From assembly GCA_928212115.1 (NCBI GenBank), contig CAKMRJ010000001.1, positions 371,494,476-371,558,475 of the forward strand: a stretch of DNA of 64,000 nt, written 5' to 3'. The notes under the pieces were generated by a model. The model made no database searches and was not told where the DNA came from. It saw nothing but the letters and a program-made list of their open reading frames with translations. Positions 46,179 through 57,162 of the stretch are shown here, in pieces; position 1 is the first letter of the stretch; every line of letters begins with the position of its first letter. A program made the position numbers and the translations under genes. The stretch is from Lactuca virosa. Lineage: Eukaryota > Streptophyta > Magnoliopsida > Asterales > Asteraceae.

Positions 46179-46583
46179 CTAGGTGTAAAACTCATGTATT
46201 ACATGGGTTAATTAAAAAAAATTAAATATAAATGTTTAAATATTTAAGAACTTTATATTTATAAGAAAATAAGAAAAATAATGAGTTATTAAAATTGATT
46301 TTTTTATCTTTTAAATTTAAATAAATAAACAAAATAAACTAATGAGCTTTAATTTGAGAATTTGAAATAAGAATGTAAGTTCATTAATAAAATTGATATT
46401 CATTTATTACTACATTTATTATAAGTACTATATTAAAGTATTGTATGGAATTTATTAAAATAGAAAAATCTATAAAATGACATTTGGAAAAGAAATTAAT
46501 TCAAAATAACCACAAAATGACATTTGACAAATTGAATGAGAGTATGACATACGACAAAAAAAGTCTTCATTTATTAGAGTAGA
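46179..46583 (-). mobile_element. Helitron-like non-autonomous copy A (405 bp)
   Basis: Read on the minus strand it starts TCTACTCTAATAAATG after an A and ends in CTAG before a T, with a short hairpin (CATGT..ACATG) about 12 nt before the end. These are the features of Helitrons, which insert between A and T without target duplication. It aligns over most of its length with 50825-51269 in the same orientation. Confidence 0.65.
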
Positions 46584-47854
46584 TTATGATGTAAAATGAA
46601 GTGTTAGTAACATAGGGATCAAATTTAAAGAAATTTAAAAAATAAATAAATAAATAAAAAGTTGTTAAAATATATGGTTGGAATAACCTCTAAAATGAGC
46701 CCTCCTCTGATGGTATTAAAAAAAAACAAAAAAAAAAAAAGTTTTATCGCTTTATTTAAACAAACTTCAAACACATGAAATTAGCACAGCAAATTATATC
46801 AGAGCTAACGAAGGGAGGACTTTTATGATCGATGGTGTTGTTTTTCAGAGTTCTTGGTTGTTGATTTCAAAAGTGATCGATCAAGGGGTAAAAGACAAAG
46901 GTGATCGATCAAGAGTAAGGCAGAACTTCAGAATTCAATTTTCACACAATTTATGTGCGCTTCTTTTTGGAAGTTTTATGAGAAAATTTGCAATTTCGAA
47001 TTTAGTTAGCAAGACAGTCCAATTATTTTCTATTTTGGTTGAGTTGCCTTTCTTTGAGGTTTGTAATTTGATTTTGGGGGACCCTCTACCAATGACGTTT
47101 GTACTGAGGTGGAGTTTGAAACATTGCACACAAGGTGTTCGATAAAAATCCTCAGTGAAATTACATTGTTCTTGATGGGTTTTCTTGTATAGATTATGGT
47201 TTCTCGGTTGAAAATGCAGGTGTTGCTAGAACAACAAGGAATGGGCTTTCACTTGCTGGGATAAGCCTTTCCATTATAAATAGAGATTTGAACCTATTCT
47301 ATTTCACATGAGTCTCTCCTGAACAATTGCAGTTGCTACAATTCCAACTTGGGGAAAATCGTGTTCATATGCATGTTATGGCTAAAGCCTAAAGGCAATT
47401 TCTTTTTGAAAGCCTCTTTTTGTTTATAGACGTTGAAGATAGAAAGACATTATATTAACCATCACTATGCACATGAATATGATGGTACTCTAAAGTCATA
47501 CAATAAAAAAAATTCAGCCTTAATACATGAATACCACAATCCCAACAAAACCATTAAAAGATTCTATACCTAAAACACTAATTGAGTTGATAGAACCTAA
47601 ATCGCTCATATTTCAATTCAACAATTTGTAACATGAATATATCTATATTTCGCTTCAACAAAATTTGCAACATGCATATCTATTGAAAGTATAATAGGCA
47701 ATAGTACACTTCTCAAAATTATACAATCAACTTCCATGGAAGGTATTCTAAGGGATACGCTGCAAATATTATGCCTATACAGATACACACATACAAGAAT
47801 TGTATCATATAGTCATAAAAGTTTACCTTGGCTATATATTAAAGGCAGCTAATT
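46584..47854. other. 3' flank of membrane-protein gene; no confirmed gene
   Basis: AT-rich sequence. A plus-strand ORF of 106 codons (46825-47145) is unrecognised. Plus-strand sequence at 47300-47400 could encode a short SPEQLQLLQFQLGENRV stretch, which I cannot assign. Close to the gene, 47727-47770 repeats two short pieces of its coding sequence (around 48187-48210 and 47851-47872). Confidence 0.4.
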
Positions 47855-50188
47855 CTAAGGGATACACTGCAAATGAAAACGCCATTCATCAATATATGCT
47901 ATCTTTTCATGATCAATGTTTGGTAGTTGATGCATTTCAAGCCTTTTTATTATCTTAGTAGTCCTACCAAGAAGCTTAGCTGCAGCCTCAACACTAGCCT
48001 CCCGTTTCTCTATTGCACTTTCATGGCATTTCATTGTTATGACTTGTGGTATGTTGGTGAAGCAAGCAACCAATATGTCTGCAATCATGTGAGATAATAG
48101 AGCAAACAACTGTTCTTCAGTGATCCCTAAGATGTTACTTTGGTAGGTAAGCATGATTGAATGTGCAATTCGGTACATTGAATTAGCAACAATCAACTTC
48201 CGTGGAAGGTATTCCACCGGTTCTTCTCCATTTGTGCTTTTGCTAACTTCTATCACAATTTCTTCTGCTTTGTGAGCAAACCATTCAAGAATCTCTCTTG
48301 ATGTTTTTCCTTTGTAAGCGTTTTTTTCCAAAGTTTTCCCTAACCACTTGTGGTTGTCTTCTACCTCATCCCACAATGTCATAGTTGCCTTTTGAATGTT
48401 TACATACTTACATCCATTGTTCAAGTTTTCCTCAACAACACGGGTGTAAAAAAGACCTTCACCAACACATTTGATCAACCTGTTAGTTGCATCCTTACCA
48501 ATATTTGGAAGTGCGATGGCGATGCACGTTAAGGTTACTATTGGTAAGCTCCAACTGTTAGGAAGTTTAATAGAAAGCAGTGGTTGAACTTCATAAATAT
48601 CGAATTTCTCTACTCCCTCAAATCGGCCAATAGATTTTTCAAGAAACTTAACAAGATTGTTGTCTTGTTCTTTCTCAGCCTTTTCAATCAAGTGATTGAT
48701 GGAGTTTGAAATTCGTTTAAATGTTCTTTCAGAAAGCTCCATATTGTCTTCCAAAAACAAAACATAATTGCTAAGTTCTTCAAATTCGCCTATATCATCA
48801 CTGCTGCTTGAGGGTGGACTAAAGATCATCTCTTTCAATGACATAAAATAATATGAACAACACATGAATATGAGTAGAACCAGAACAGGGATGAGCCCTA
48901 TAATTTTGCAACTTACCACAACTGTCTTCTGAAATCCGATGGAAGGGATTAGAACGAGGTTTTTCAATATACGCATAAGCCTTCTTGATCTACGACCATT
49001 TGATAGAAAGGTTATATGACTTTCTTTCCATTCACACAACTCTTTAATCCAATACGTCTCTACTTTAAAGACATCCAAATGATTCCTATTCCACCTAGAA
49101 AAAGATTTGAAGCTCAAGACTGTAGAACATCTAAATATTGGAGCAATGACTCCCACCATAACTCCAATGGACTGTGTGGTAACAATGGCAATCACTGACC
49201 ACTTATAATCCGATTGGTATCTTAACAGAATTGGTGTCATAAAAATTGACGAGAGTAGATTTATATATATGACTAGACCAATTACACAAATTACACCAGA
49301 AGCAAATGATAATGGATTATTAGCCATCACAAATTGTGGGCTACCCGTTTCTGCCATGATCCAGTATCTTTTCATATGCTCTCGTAGCTTCTCAATAGCA
49401 AATGTTTCGTTTGGATATTGATCATTTAAAGTTGTTTTCATAGTGGCTTGATACTTGAGTTGTAAAATTTGCTTAGAGGTTGGAACAATTATAGCAGACG
49501 AGATCAAAATTACTAGAAAAAAGAGCAACATAGCCACATAGATGTATGCTACGTTCATGAAGTGAGGCTTTATAAAAGTGTACTTACCTATCCTAAGACT
49601 GAAAACTTTATGCTCAATAACCCCGGTATTAATCTGCATGTAAACATTAACAATCATGGTGATAATGAGAATAGCCAAACCTATGACATTTGCAAAGAGT
49701 GCCTTGTTGTCCATAGAGGCCAAAGATGGAATCAAGTTGGCTATCATCACGCACATAAAGATCAAGCTTCCTTGCTTAGCTAACTGATCAACATAACCTC
49801 CCATTGGACTATTCAAATCCATGGGGAGTTTCACTGCTACAGCTATCATTGTGATGGAAACAGCATTGAGAGAGAAATATTTACATGGAAAACAATATTT
49901 TCTTTTTCGGAAACCATTCCACAAATCGGCTGCCATGGCGACAATGCAGAATAATGATGCTATTGAGATGTAGATCCCAATCCACGCCACAGGCTCGTTG
50001 TACTTGTCTTCAACTTCCACATGAAGTTTTTCATCACAGAAATACTTCAAAGATTCGATGTTTTCGTTGGTGAGATTTACAAGTACTCCCGAAGAAGATC
50101 GGTTTTCTTTATAATAAATTGGTGATACAATATCATAACAATAATCAGATGAATGAAAGTATGAACCCATGTTCGAAATATTTAGCAA
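47855..50188 (-). CDS. Multi-pass membrane protein of unknown function (777 residues)
   Basis: One uninterrupted minus-strand ORF, the only long intact host gene in the window. Start is M1 (50188), with M7 (50170) as alternative; a TATA-like box lies about 60 bp upstream. The protein has a short N-terminal segment (1-65), then about eight hydrophobic segments (66-87, 104-122, 139-158, 163-185, 212-236, 292-314, 330-352, 421-449). A conserved IMAETGSPQFVMA lies at 277-289. A mostly soluble C-terminal half (450-777) is rich in charged helices. No signal peptide, no enzymatic motif and no family I can name. A truncated paralogue lies 12 kb away in the same orientation, which suggests a local tandem family. 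Membrane location is inferred from hydropathy; the role is unknown. Confidence 0.85.
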   Translation of the reverse strand: MLNISNMGSYFHSSDYCYDIVSPIYYKENRSSSGVLVNLTNENIESLKYFCDEKLHVEVEDKYNEPVAWIGIYISIASLFCIVAMAADLWNGFRKRKYCFPCKYFSLNAVSITMIAVAVKLPMDLNSPMGGYVDQLAKQGSLIFMCVMIANLIPSLASMDNKALFANVIGLAILIITMIVNVYMQINTGVIEHKVFSLRIGKYTFIKPHFMNVAYIYVAMLLFFLVILISSAIIVPTSKQILQLKYQATMKTTLNDQYPNETFAIEKLREHMKRYWIMAETGSPQFVMANNPLSFASGVICVIGLVIYINLLSSIFMTPILLRYQSDYKWSVIAIVTTQSIGVMVGVIAPIFRCSTVLSFKSFSRWNRNHLDVFKVETYWIKELCEWKESHITFLSNGRRSRRLMRILKNLVLIPSIGFQKTVVVSCKIIGLIPVLVLLIFMCCSYYFMSLKEMIFSPPSSSSDDIGEFEELSNYVLFLEDNMELSERTFKRISNSINHLIEKAEKEQDNNLVKFLEKSIGRFEGVEKFDIYEVQPLLSIKLPNSWSLPIVTLTCIAIALPNIGKDATNRLIKCVGEGLFYTRVVEENLNNGCKYVNIQKATMTLWDEVEDNHKWLGKTLEKNAYKGKTSREILEWFAHKAEEIVIEVSKSTNGEEPVEYLPRKLIVANSMYRIAHSIMLTYQSNILGITEEQLFALLSHMIADILVACFTNIPQVITMKCHESAIEKREASVEAAAKLLGRTTKIIKRLEMHQLPNIDHEKIAYIDEWRFHLQCIP

Positions 50189-50245
50189 AGAAATACGTAA
50201 TGTGATGCTAATTGTTTACATGAAGAAACATAAATTAGCATCGCT

Positions 50246-50253
50246 CTTTTATA
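50246..50253 (-). promoter_or_regulatory. Putative TATA box of the membrane-protein gene
   Basis: TATAAAAG on the minus strand, 58-65 bp upstream of the ATG at 50188. This is a plausible core promoter giving a short 5' UTR. Prediction only. Confidence 0.5.
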
Positions 50254-50824
50254 CCACTTTGTAGTTGTTAACTTGTTTTTGCAGAAAATTGAGTAAGTTG
50301 CAATTGATGAGATTAATTAATGGATGGACAATTGGCCAATAGGAAAAAAAAATAGACAGAAGGGTCATATGACGCTATTAGAGGAGGCTTGGTCTATAGG
50401 AAAAAGTTAGACACCATTGACTGATATGATGCCTTAACAATAATGCATGAACTTTACAAGTTTATGGAGAGCTTTGACCAAATTGACTGACTTTGAATAC
50501 TTGTTACTCCACCATGACGTTGACCAAACTAGAAATGTGGGAAATACAAGTTTATACAACCAAGAAATGTGATATTCTTCTTTATCTTATAAATATATAA
50601 ATTATGTTACTGTTAGTATTTTCTAGTTGACTAAAATCGGATATAGAAGACAAAGGAACAGAACACAAAGAAAGAAGAAATGTGACAACTAAGAAGAGAG
50701 AATCAGTGAACAGAAAGTCAGAAAGTATGTGGGTCATAACTTGACTCGGTCAAAGTAGACCTCATTACCCATTAATCATGACTATGGACCAATGCCTCAT
50801 TTTCACCCTTTTTCTATTTATTAA
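50254..50824. other. Upstream region of the membrane-protein gene
   Basis: About 570 bp of AT-rich promoter-side sequence with several ttgac-type strings. No ORF or repeat of note. Confidence 0.45.
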
Positions 50825-51269
50825 CTAGTCGTAAATAGCTGTGAAACTCATGTATTATATGGGTTAATTTTTTTTAAAAAAAGTTAAATATAAATGTAAA
50901 AATATTTTAGAACTTTGAATTTAAAAGAAAATAAGAAAAATAATGAATTATTATAATGGAAATGTTTTTTATCTTTTAAATTTAAACAAATGATTTAAAT
51001 AAATAAAAGAAAGTAATGAACTTTAATTTTGGGAATTTTAAAATTAAAAGGTAAGTTTATTAATGAAATTGATATCAGTTTATTACTATATTTATTGCAA
51101 TTATTACATTAAAATGGAATTTAATAAAATAGAATTTAATAAAATAGAAAAACTCATAAAATGACATGTGGAAAAAAAATAATTTAAAATAACCATAAAA
51201 TGACATTTGGCAAATTGAATGAGAGTGTGACAAATAGCAAAAAAAACCTTCATTTATTAGAAAGGAGGA
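50825..51269 (-). mobile_element. Helitron-like non-autonomous copy B (445 bp)
   Basis: Same family and orientation as 46179-46583. On the minus strand it runs from TCCTCCTTTCTAATAAATG, preceded by A, to CTAG followed by T. The two copies bracket the intact gene. Confidence 0.65.
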
Positions 51270-52273
51270 TGTCATCAGAAGCTTTTCTTTTAAATCAGTC
51301 TAATATAATATAAATGTCTAAGTTTATCACAAAATAAAACACCCTTTTATCAAAAGTTAATTAATATTATTAGGTGATTAACTTTCTCGTTTAATTAAAA
51401 AATTATCAATTAAATGCATTTTACTCGACATCACTTTCTTATTTGTTCAGTTTAGTTTTTAAATTCCATGATAATATTGTTTTCGGTTAATTAAAAAAAA
51501 CAAAAACAAAACAAAACAAAAACAAACAAAACAAAACATATTTTATTGATATGTTTATTATAGCATAGCATCCTAGTTCAATTTCTTCATGTTCACCAAT
51601 GTACTTCGAAAAATCTACCCAATCATAGGAAATAGGAATGTCATCCAAATACAAAGCAATTTTCACTGTGATATATATTGAGTAGTTTTCTCAAAGTACA
51701 GTGTCTCCTAATAAAAGAAAAAATTGTAAAGTACAATGTTATGATTGGGTAGATTTTTCAAAGTACAGTGTCATAATAAGATATTTCTTTGAGAAATTTC
51801 ATTAAATGACCAAATGGAAGTGGGTGTTTGAACATTTTAACCATGAAAAATGGAGTTTTGTAGAATAACCATGACTTCCGCAGAGGGGGCTTTGCGGAAG
51901 CCTTAAATTTTCTGAGGAATGTGAATAGCAATGAGGAATTGAGGTGACAGGGGATAAAGACAAAAAAAAGGTATCTTTCATACTTCCGAAGAAGCGCCTC
52001 TGCGGAAATGGTGTTGTCTCTGCGGATCATTAATCTCTCTGAGGAAATGGTCGCTGAAGAAATTAAATCGATTCCGCCAATTCAACAGAGGACTCAATGC
52101 TTCCGCAGAAAGGTCCTCTGTGGATCTGTTCTTCAGTTTCACAGCTGTGAGAAACTGTTCTTCAGAACACCCATGCAAAAAAAATTGGATTTCCTAGCTG
52201 GTTCTTATCAATTGAACTAAGATACACTCTAAAGACCATATAATGATTTCAATAACACATTTATAAATCAAAT
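51270..52273. other. Spacer with duplicated flank and CTTCCGCAGAG palindromes
   Basis: 51410-51720 resembles 31200-31520. At 51870-52180 there are several CTTCCGCAGAG / CTCTGCGGAAG motifs, including one inverted repeat at 51875-51900, reminiscent of the LTR palindromes elsewhere. It may be a fragment of a further retroelement, but no ends were found. Confidence 0.45.
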
Positions 52274-52602
52274 TGAGACATCCCAAAATATAGTCCAAAA
52301 TTTTCGTTTTCAACTCATTATTAAAATCATAAACCATCCAAAATCATAAGTAAAAACATAATTCATGTATCATAAAACATCATAGTATCTGTCTCAAATC
52401 AAAATCTCATATCAAATCATCAGAGTGAACTCCCAGGCTGTGAATGTGGTGTGTGCCATGCGATCAACCCAAGCCCTTCCCTTTGCTAGTGGAAGTACCT
52501 AAAACCAAAACTGAAAACTGTAAGCACAAAGGTTAGTGAGCTCCCCCAAACTACCTCATACATACAATAACACATATAACATATATTGGGCCTTGCCCAC
52601 TG

Positions 52603-52815
52603 CATCGGGCCCCGCCCGGCATCGGACCGAAGTCCGGCATAAGTTGGGCCCCGCCCACTGCATCGGGCCCCGCCCGGCATCGGACCGAAGTCCGGCATAA
52701 GTTGGGCCCCGCCCACTGCATCGGGCCCCGCCCGGCATCAGACCGAAGTCCGGAATAACTTGGGTCCCGCCCACTGCATCGGGCCCCGCCCGGCATCGGA
52801 CCGAAGTCCGGAATG
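52603..52815. repeat. 58-bp minisatellite in E7 3' LTR
   Basis: Units beginning catcgggcc start at 52603, 52661, 52719 and 52777, exactly 58 bp apart. Minus-strand ORFs here are only translated repeat. Confidence 0.96.
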
Positions 52816-53241
52816 AACTGCATGTAACATAAACATATAACATAATCACACATATACTGCATCGGGCTTGCCCGGCATCGGACTGAAGTCCGGAACATAT
52901 AACACATATCATAAACATGCATGAATCACGAAGACATCAAGCATACATACTACTTCTCGGGACTACCCCGGCATCGGACTGAAGTCCGGAACTACTATCA
53001 TCTAAACGGGTCGACATTGTGGCCGTAGACCCGTTCCTACTGGAAGGAAACTCACCTCGCGTAACTGGCTGCTGAAACACTGAGCGGAAAGATATCTGGC
53101 TGCTGCTCCGGCGACTCTCCGGCTATAAATTCCACAATGACACTTAGTCAGAAACTAATAGCTATCCTTAGGGTGAAATGACCCTTTTTACCCCTGGCTA
53201 AAGTCCACATCATGGTCAAAGTCAACTTCCCAGTTGACCGG

Positions 53242-53688
53242 ACTCGCCGAGTTGGCTCGACAACTCGCCGAGTCCCAATCTTCTCAACTACCCCCAACCC
53301 GACTCTACTCGTCGAGTTTAGCAAGAACTCGACGAGTTCTCCTTCAATCATAACATCGAGACAATCTTCATCTGACTCGCCGAGTTCTTCCTAAACTCGT
53401 CGAGTTTATCTTCATCTAAAGAACGTGTCTAGTCTATGACTCACCGAGTTGTATGAACAACTCGTCGAGTCCGTCTTCATGAGTTGGGAGATGGCCTTGG
53501 ACTCGCCGAGTACGTTCCTGCACTCGCCGAGTCCCATGGTTTCCAGATCCATGGCTTTGTCCATTTCATTTAGTCCCTTCCCCGGACTCATCCAAATCCC
53601 TTCTGAACTAAAATGGGTTCCTCTGAGTCATAACAGTTTTGGGAACCAACTCACGACTCGCCGAGTCCCAAGAACGACTCGTCGAGTC
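53242..53688. repeat. Palindrome pairs ACTCGNCGAGT in E7 LTR, downstream cluster
   Basis: Pairs at 53242/53263, 53307/53327, 53375/53395, 53439/53460, 53501/53522 and 53656/53677: spacing 20-21 bp, pairs recurring mostly every 62-68 bp. Confidence 0.93.
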
Positions 53689-54291
53689 CATGCATGTCCA
53701 AGTCTAATAATTAGATTTCTGATGTGCAAAACTCATCCAGAAGGTAGATCTAGGCTCCTAAGATCGGTATAACACGTAAAGCCATGGACTTTACGTTCAT
53801 GCATGGGACTTTTATGCTCAAAGGACCAAAAATGGGGTTTATTTCATTCTTGGGGTTATCATGGCCATAAAGATGGCACCTTTATGCCATGAGGACCCTC
53901 CAAGGTTCCAGATCTGTGTGTAAATCGACTTGGGACGTACAAGTCCCAAGGATCAAGCTCCTTGGTTCCAAAACCTCATAAAGATGACCACAAGGAGATC
54001 TAAGAAACTACAAGTCAAGTATGACGCTTGATTACCAGAAAGTGAAGAGAAGCTGATGTTGTTCCTGGATCTATAATCTTCTCTTGAAGTCCTCTTTCTT
54101 CCTCTTCTTCTCACAAGCTTCAAATACACCAAATAACTCTCAAAATCACAAAGAAAGCTCAAGTACATTTATGGAGGATTAGGGTTTCGGGATTACTGCT
54201 CTAGAGGTGATGGAAGCTGGACAAGAGGCGTATAATGTTACTTAAATAGGGTGCAAACCCAAAATATTAGGGTTTTCCCCCAGACTGGCCT

Positions 54292-54390
54292 ACTCGTCGA
54301 GTCAAGGCGTGAACTCGCCGAGTAGGTCACTTACACCCGCGTCCAAACCTGGCATCTACTCGACGAGTTAGGGCTACAACTCGTCGAGTA
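54292..54390. repeat. Palindrome pairs in E7 LTR, upstream cluster
   Basis: Pairs at 54292/54313 and 54358/54379, both 21 bp apart, on the U3 side of the TATA-like box. Confidence 0.93.
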
Positions 54391-54446
54391 GATCTTATAA
54401 AATAACATTTAATGAATTAAATACGTACCAGAAACGGGGCGTTACA

Positions 54447-54460
54447 ATTCTCCCCCACTT
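54447..54460 (-). other. E7 polypurine tract
   Basis: AAGTGGGGGAGAAT on the minus strand, adjacent to the 3' LTR. Confidence 0.88.
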
Positions 54461-54486
54461 GTCTTAGACTTCGTCCTCGAAGTCTG

Positions 54487-55758
54487 CTACATCTGGAAAC
54501 AACTCCGGGTAGTGCTCTCTCTCATCTCCTCCTCGGGCTCCCATGTCCACTCCGAGCCCTTGCGGTGCTGCCACTGCACCTTCATTAAATCTACTCTCTT
54601 GTTCCTCAGCTCTTTCACCTTGCGATCTAGAATCGCCACTGGTCTCTCGATATAGTTTAGGCTATCGTTAACCTGAATGTCCTCGAGGGATACCACTGTT
54701 GAATCATCCACTAAGCACTTCCGCAACTGAGAAACATGGAACGTGCCGTGGATCTGGCTGAGCTCTGCTGGAAGATCTAACCGATAAGCAACCCGTCCTA
54801 CCCGGGCCAAAACCCTAAACGGACCAATGAACCTGGGGCCCAGCTTGCCCCGCTTCCGAAATCTGATAACACCCTTCCAGGGTGACACTTTCAGGAGGAC
54901 CATATCGCCCACCTGAAACTCCAAGTTCGAACGCTGCTTGTCGGCGTAACTCTTCTGCCGACTCTGAGCAGTCTGGAGCCTGCTCCATACTTGCTGAATT
55001 CGCTCCGTGGTCTTGAGTACTACCTCCGTACTCCCCATGACTCTCTGACCGACCTCACCCCAGCAGATTGGGGTCCTGCACTTCCTCCTGTAGAGCATCT
55101 CGAAGGGAGGTCGGTCTATACTTGAGTGATAGCTGTTGTTATACGAAAATTCTGCTAACGGAAGATACGTATCCCAACTGCCACCGAAGTCTAGCACACA
55201 TGCTCGAAGCATGTCCTCGAGAGTCTGAATCGTCCTCTCGCTCTGCCCGTCTGTCTGAGGGTGGAAAGTGGTGCTGAAATGGAGACGAGTACCCATCTCA
55301 TCGTGAAACCGCTTCCAAAATCTGGAAGTAAACCGGACATCTCGGTCCGACACCACTGATACAGGCACTCCATGATGTGCCACTATTTCTCGCACATAAA
55401 TCTCGGCCAACTTCTCGGCCGAGATGCTCTCCTGGATCGGTATAAAATGGGCGCTCTTGGTCAACCGATCCACGATAACCCATATCGAATCCACCCCACG
55501 TGTGGTCCTGGGAAGCTTCGTAATGAAGTCCATAGTGATATCCTCCCATTTCCACACGGGAATGTCTAACGGCTGCATCTTGCCGTGTGGCCTCTGGTGC
55601 TCTGCCTTAACCTTCCTGCAGGTCAGGCACCTCTCCACGTACCAAGCTATGTCTCGCTTCATGCAGGGCCACCAGTAATCGGGTCGAAGATCTCTGTACA
55701 TCTTCGTCGCCCCTACATGGATGGAGAACCGAGACTTGTGGGCCCCATCCATCAACAC
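54487..55758 (-). pseudogene. E7 integrase, same frame as RT but separated by stops; C-terminal frameshift
   Basis: 423 open codons: zinc residues H7, H14, C44 and C47, catalytic D77 (MDFI), D138 (SDRD) and E174 (GQSERT), then the long C-terminal domain to WTWEPEEEM. Two extra bases in an AG run near 54520 shift the frame, so the usual end (a DVADFEDEV-type tail, still readable in another frame) is lost. The frame is continuous with the RT ORF except for TGA at about 55843 and TAG at about 55759. Integrase inserts element cDNA into the host genome. Confidence 0.92.
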
Positions 55759-55842
55759 CTACCGTACTCCTCCCCAGTATGGTACCCAGACCCTCCCATG
55801 CAGGTTCAACAATCCTCGACTGTCGTAATCAAACGAAGCCAC

Positions 55843-57162
55843 TCAGCCAACTATCCTTTCGCACTTCTGGCGCTCCTCCTTCAAGCCCTCAACCTGTCCC
55901 TCCCTAATCTTCTCCAACGGTGGAGTAACTACTGTCATCCTCAAGCAGATGTCTCGAATCGAAGCCACTACCGCCTTGCGGCTCAGGGCGTCGGCCACTA
56001 CGTTGGCCTTGCCCGGGTGGTATAGGATCTCACAATCGTAATCCTTTACCACGTCTAACCACCGACGCTTCCTCATGTTCAGATTCGGTTGATCCATGAG
56101 GTACCTCAAACTCTTGTGGTCCGTGTAAATAGTACACCGGACCCCATAGAGGTAATGCCGCCAAATCTTGAGGGCGAACACTACAGCCCCCAACTCCAAA
56201 TCATGCGTCGGGTAGTTAGCCTCGTGAGGCTTCAACTGTCTCGAGGCATAAGCAATCACATGCCCTCGCTGCATCAACACTGCTCCCATACTTGTGATCG
56301 AAGCGTCACAGTAGACTATAAAGTCATCTACCCCCTCTGGCAGGGTAAGAATCGGCACCTCGCACAGTCGCTGCATGAGCGTCTCAAAGGTTGTCTGCTG
56401 CTCAGGACCCCAGCGAAACACTACCGAATTCTTGGTCAGTCGGGTCAATGGTACTGCTATCTTGGAGAAATCCTGGATGAATCTTCGGTAATACCCTGCC
56501 AAACCCAGGAAGCTCCGAATCTCGGATGGAGACTTCGGGACCTCCCACTTCATCACGGCCTCTATCTTGGCCGGATCGACTAATATACCCTTCTGGTTGA
56601 CGAGGTGTCCCAGAAACTGCACCTCGTGCAACCAGAACTCGCACTTGGAGAACTTTGCGAAAAGTCTCTCCCTCCTCAAGGTCTCTAGAACCTCTCTCAG
56701 GTGCTCCTCATGCTGCTCCTGAGTCTTGGAATAAACCAAGATGTCGTCAATGAATACTATCACAGACCGATCCAGCATCGGCCTGCACACGCGGTTCATG
56801 AGGTCCATGAACGCGGCTGGAGCATTGGTGAGTCCAAACGGCATCACAACAAACTCATAATGACCATAGCGGGTCCTAAAAGCGGTCTTCTGCACATCAT
56901 CATCTCTGACCCGCATCTGGTGATATCCGAACCGTAAATCAATCTTGGAAAACCAAGATGCTCCCTGAAGCTGGTCGAACAAATCATCTATCCTCGAGAG
57001 TGGGTAACGGTTCTTCACCGTCACCTTGTTCAGCTCCCGGTAGTCTATGCACATACGGTGTGACCCGTCCTTCTTCTTCACAAACAAGATCGGGGCTCCC
57101 CATGGTGAACTGCTTGGCCTGATAAAACCCTTGTCTAACAGCTCTTGCAGCTGCGTAGACAA
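55843..57162 (-). pseudogene. E7 reverse transcriptase and RNase H
   Basis: 439 open codons holding a full gypsy RT and RNase H. RT: KKDGSHRMCIDYRELNKV at about 29-46, KIDL with catalytic D75, MPFGLTNAPAAF at 107-118, and FIDD at 137-140. RNase H: YCDASITSMGAVL from about 286, ELGAVVFAL, TDHKSLRYLMDQ and DALSRKAVV. The ORF is cut off from upstream sequence by TAG just before codon 1, where the duplicated copy at 57749 has a sense codon, and ends at TGA. Confidence 0.93.

Larger units (their letters stand above)
52274..54446 (-). repeat. E7 3' LTR (2173 bp)
   Basis: Minus-strand start TGTAACGCCCCG at 54446, end GGATGTCTCA at 52274. It contains a 58-bp minisatellite, palindrome pairs in two clusters, and a TATA-like TATTTAAG near 54248-54241. 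Confidence 0.93.

Noticed and set aside
46825..47145. Plus-strand ORF of 106 codons as a possible gene
   Set aside because: No recognisable domain, AT-rich setting and no supporting signals. Mentioned under the spacer rather than called.
47300..47400. Plus-strand stretch SPEQLQLLQFQLGENRV as a possible lipin-type gene remnant
   Set aside because: Only about 17 residues with vague resemblance to part of lipin/PAH proteins, and stops on both sides. Too weak to claim.
52486..52922. Overlapping minus-strand ORFs with repeated GPMPGGARCSG-type peptides (also 60113-60442)
   Set aside because: They are translations of the 58-bp LTR minisatellite in three frames, with no start context or homology to suggest a protein.
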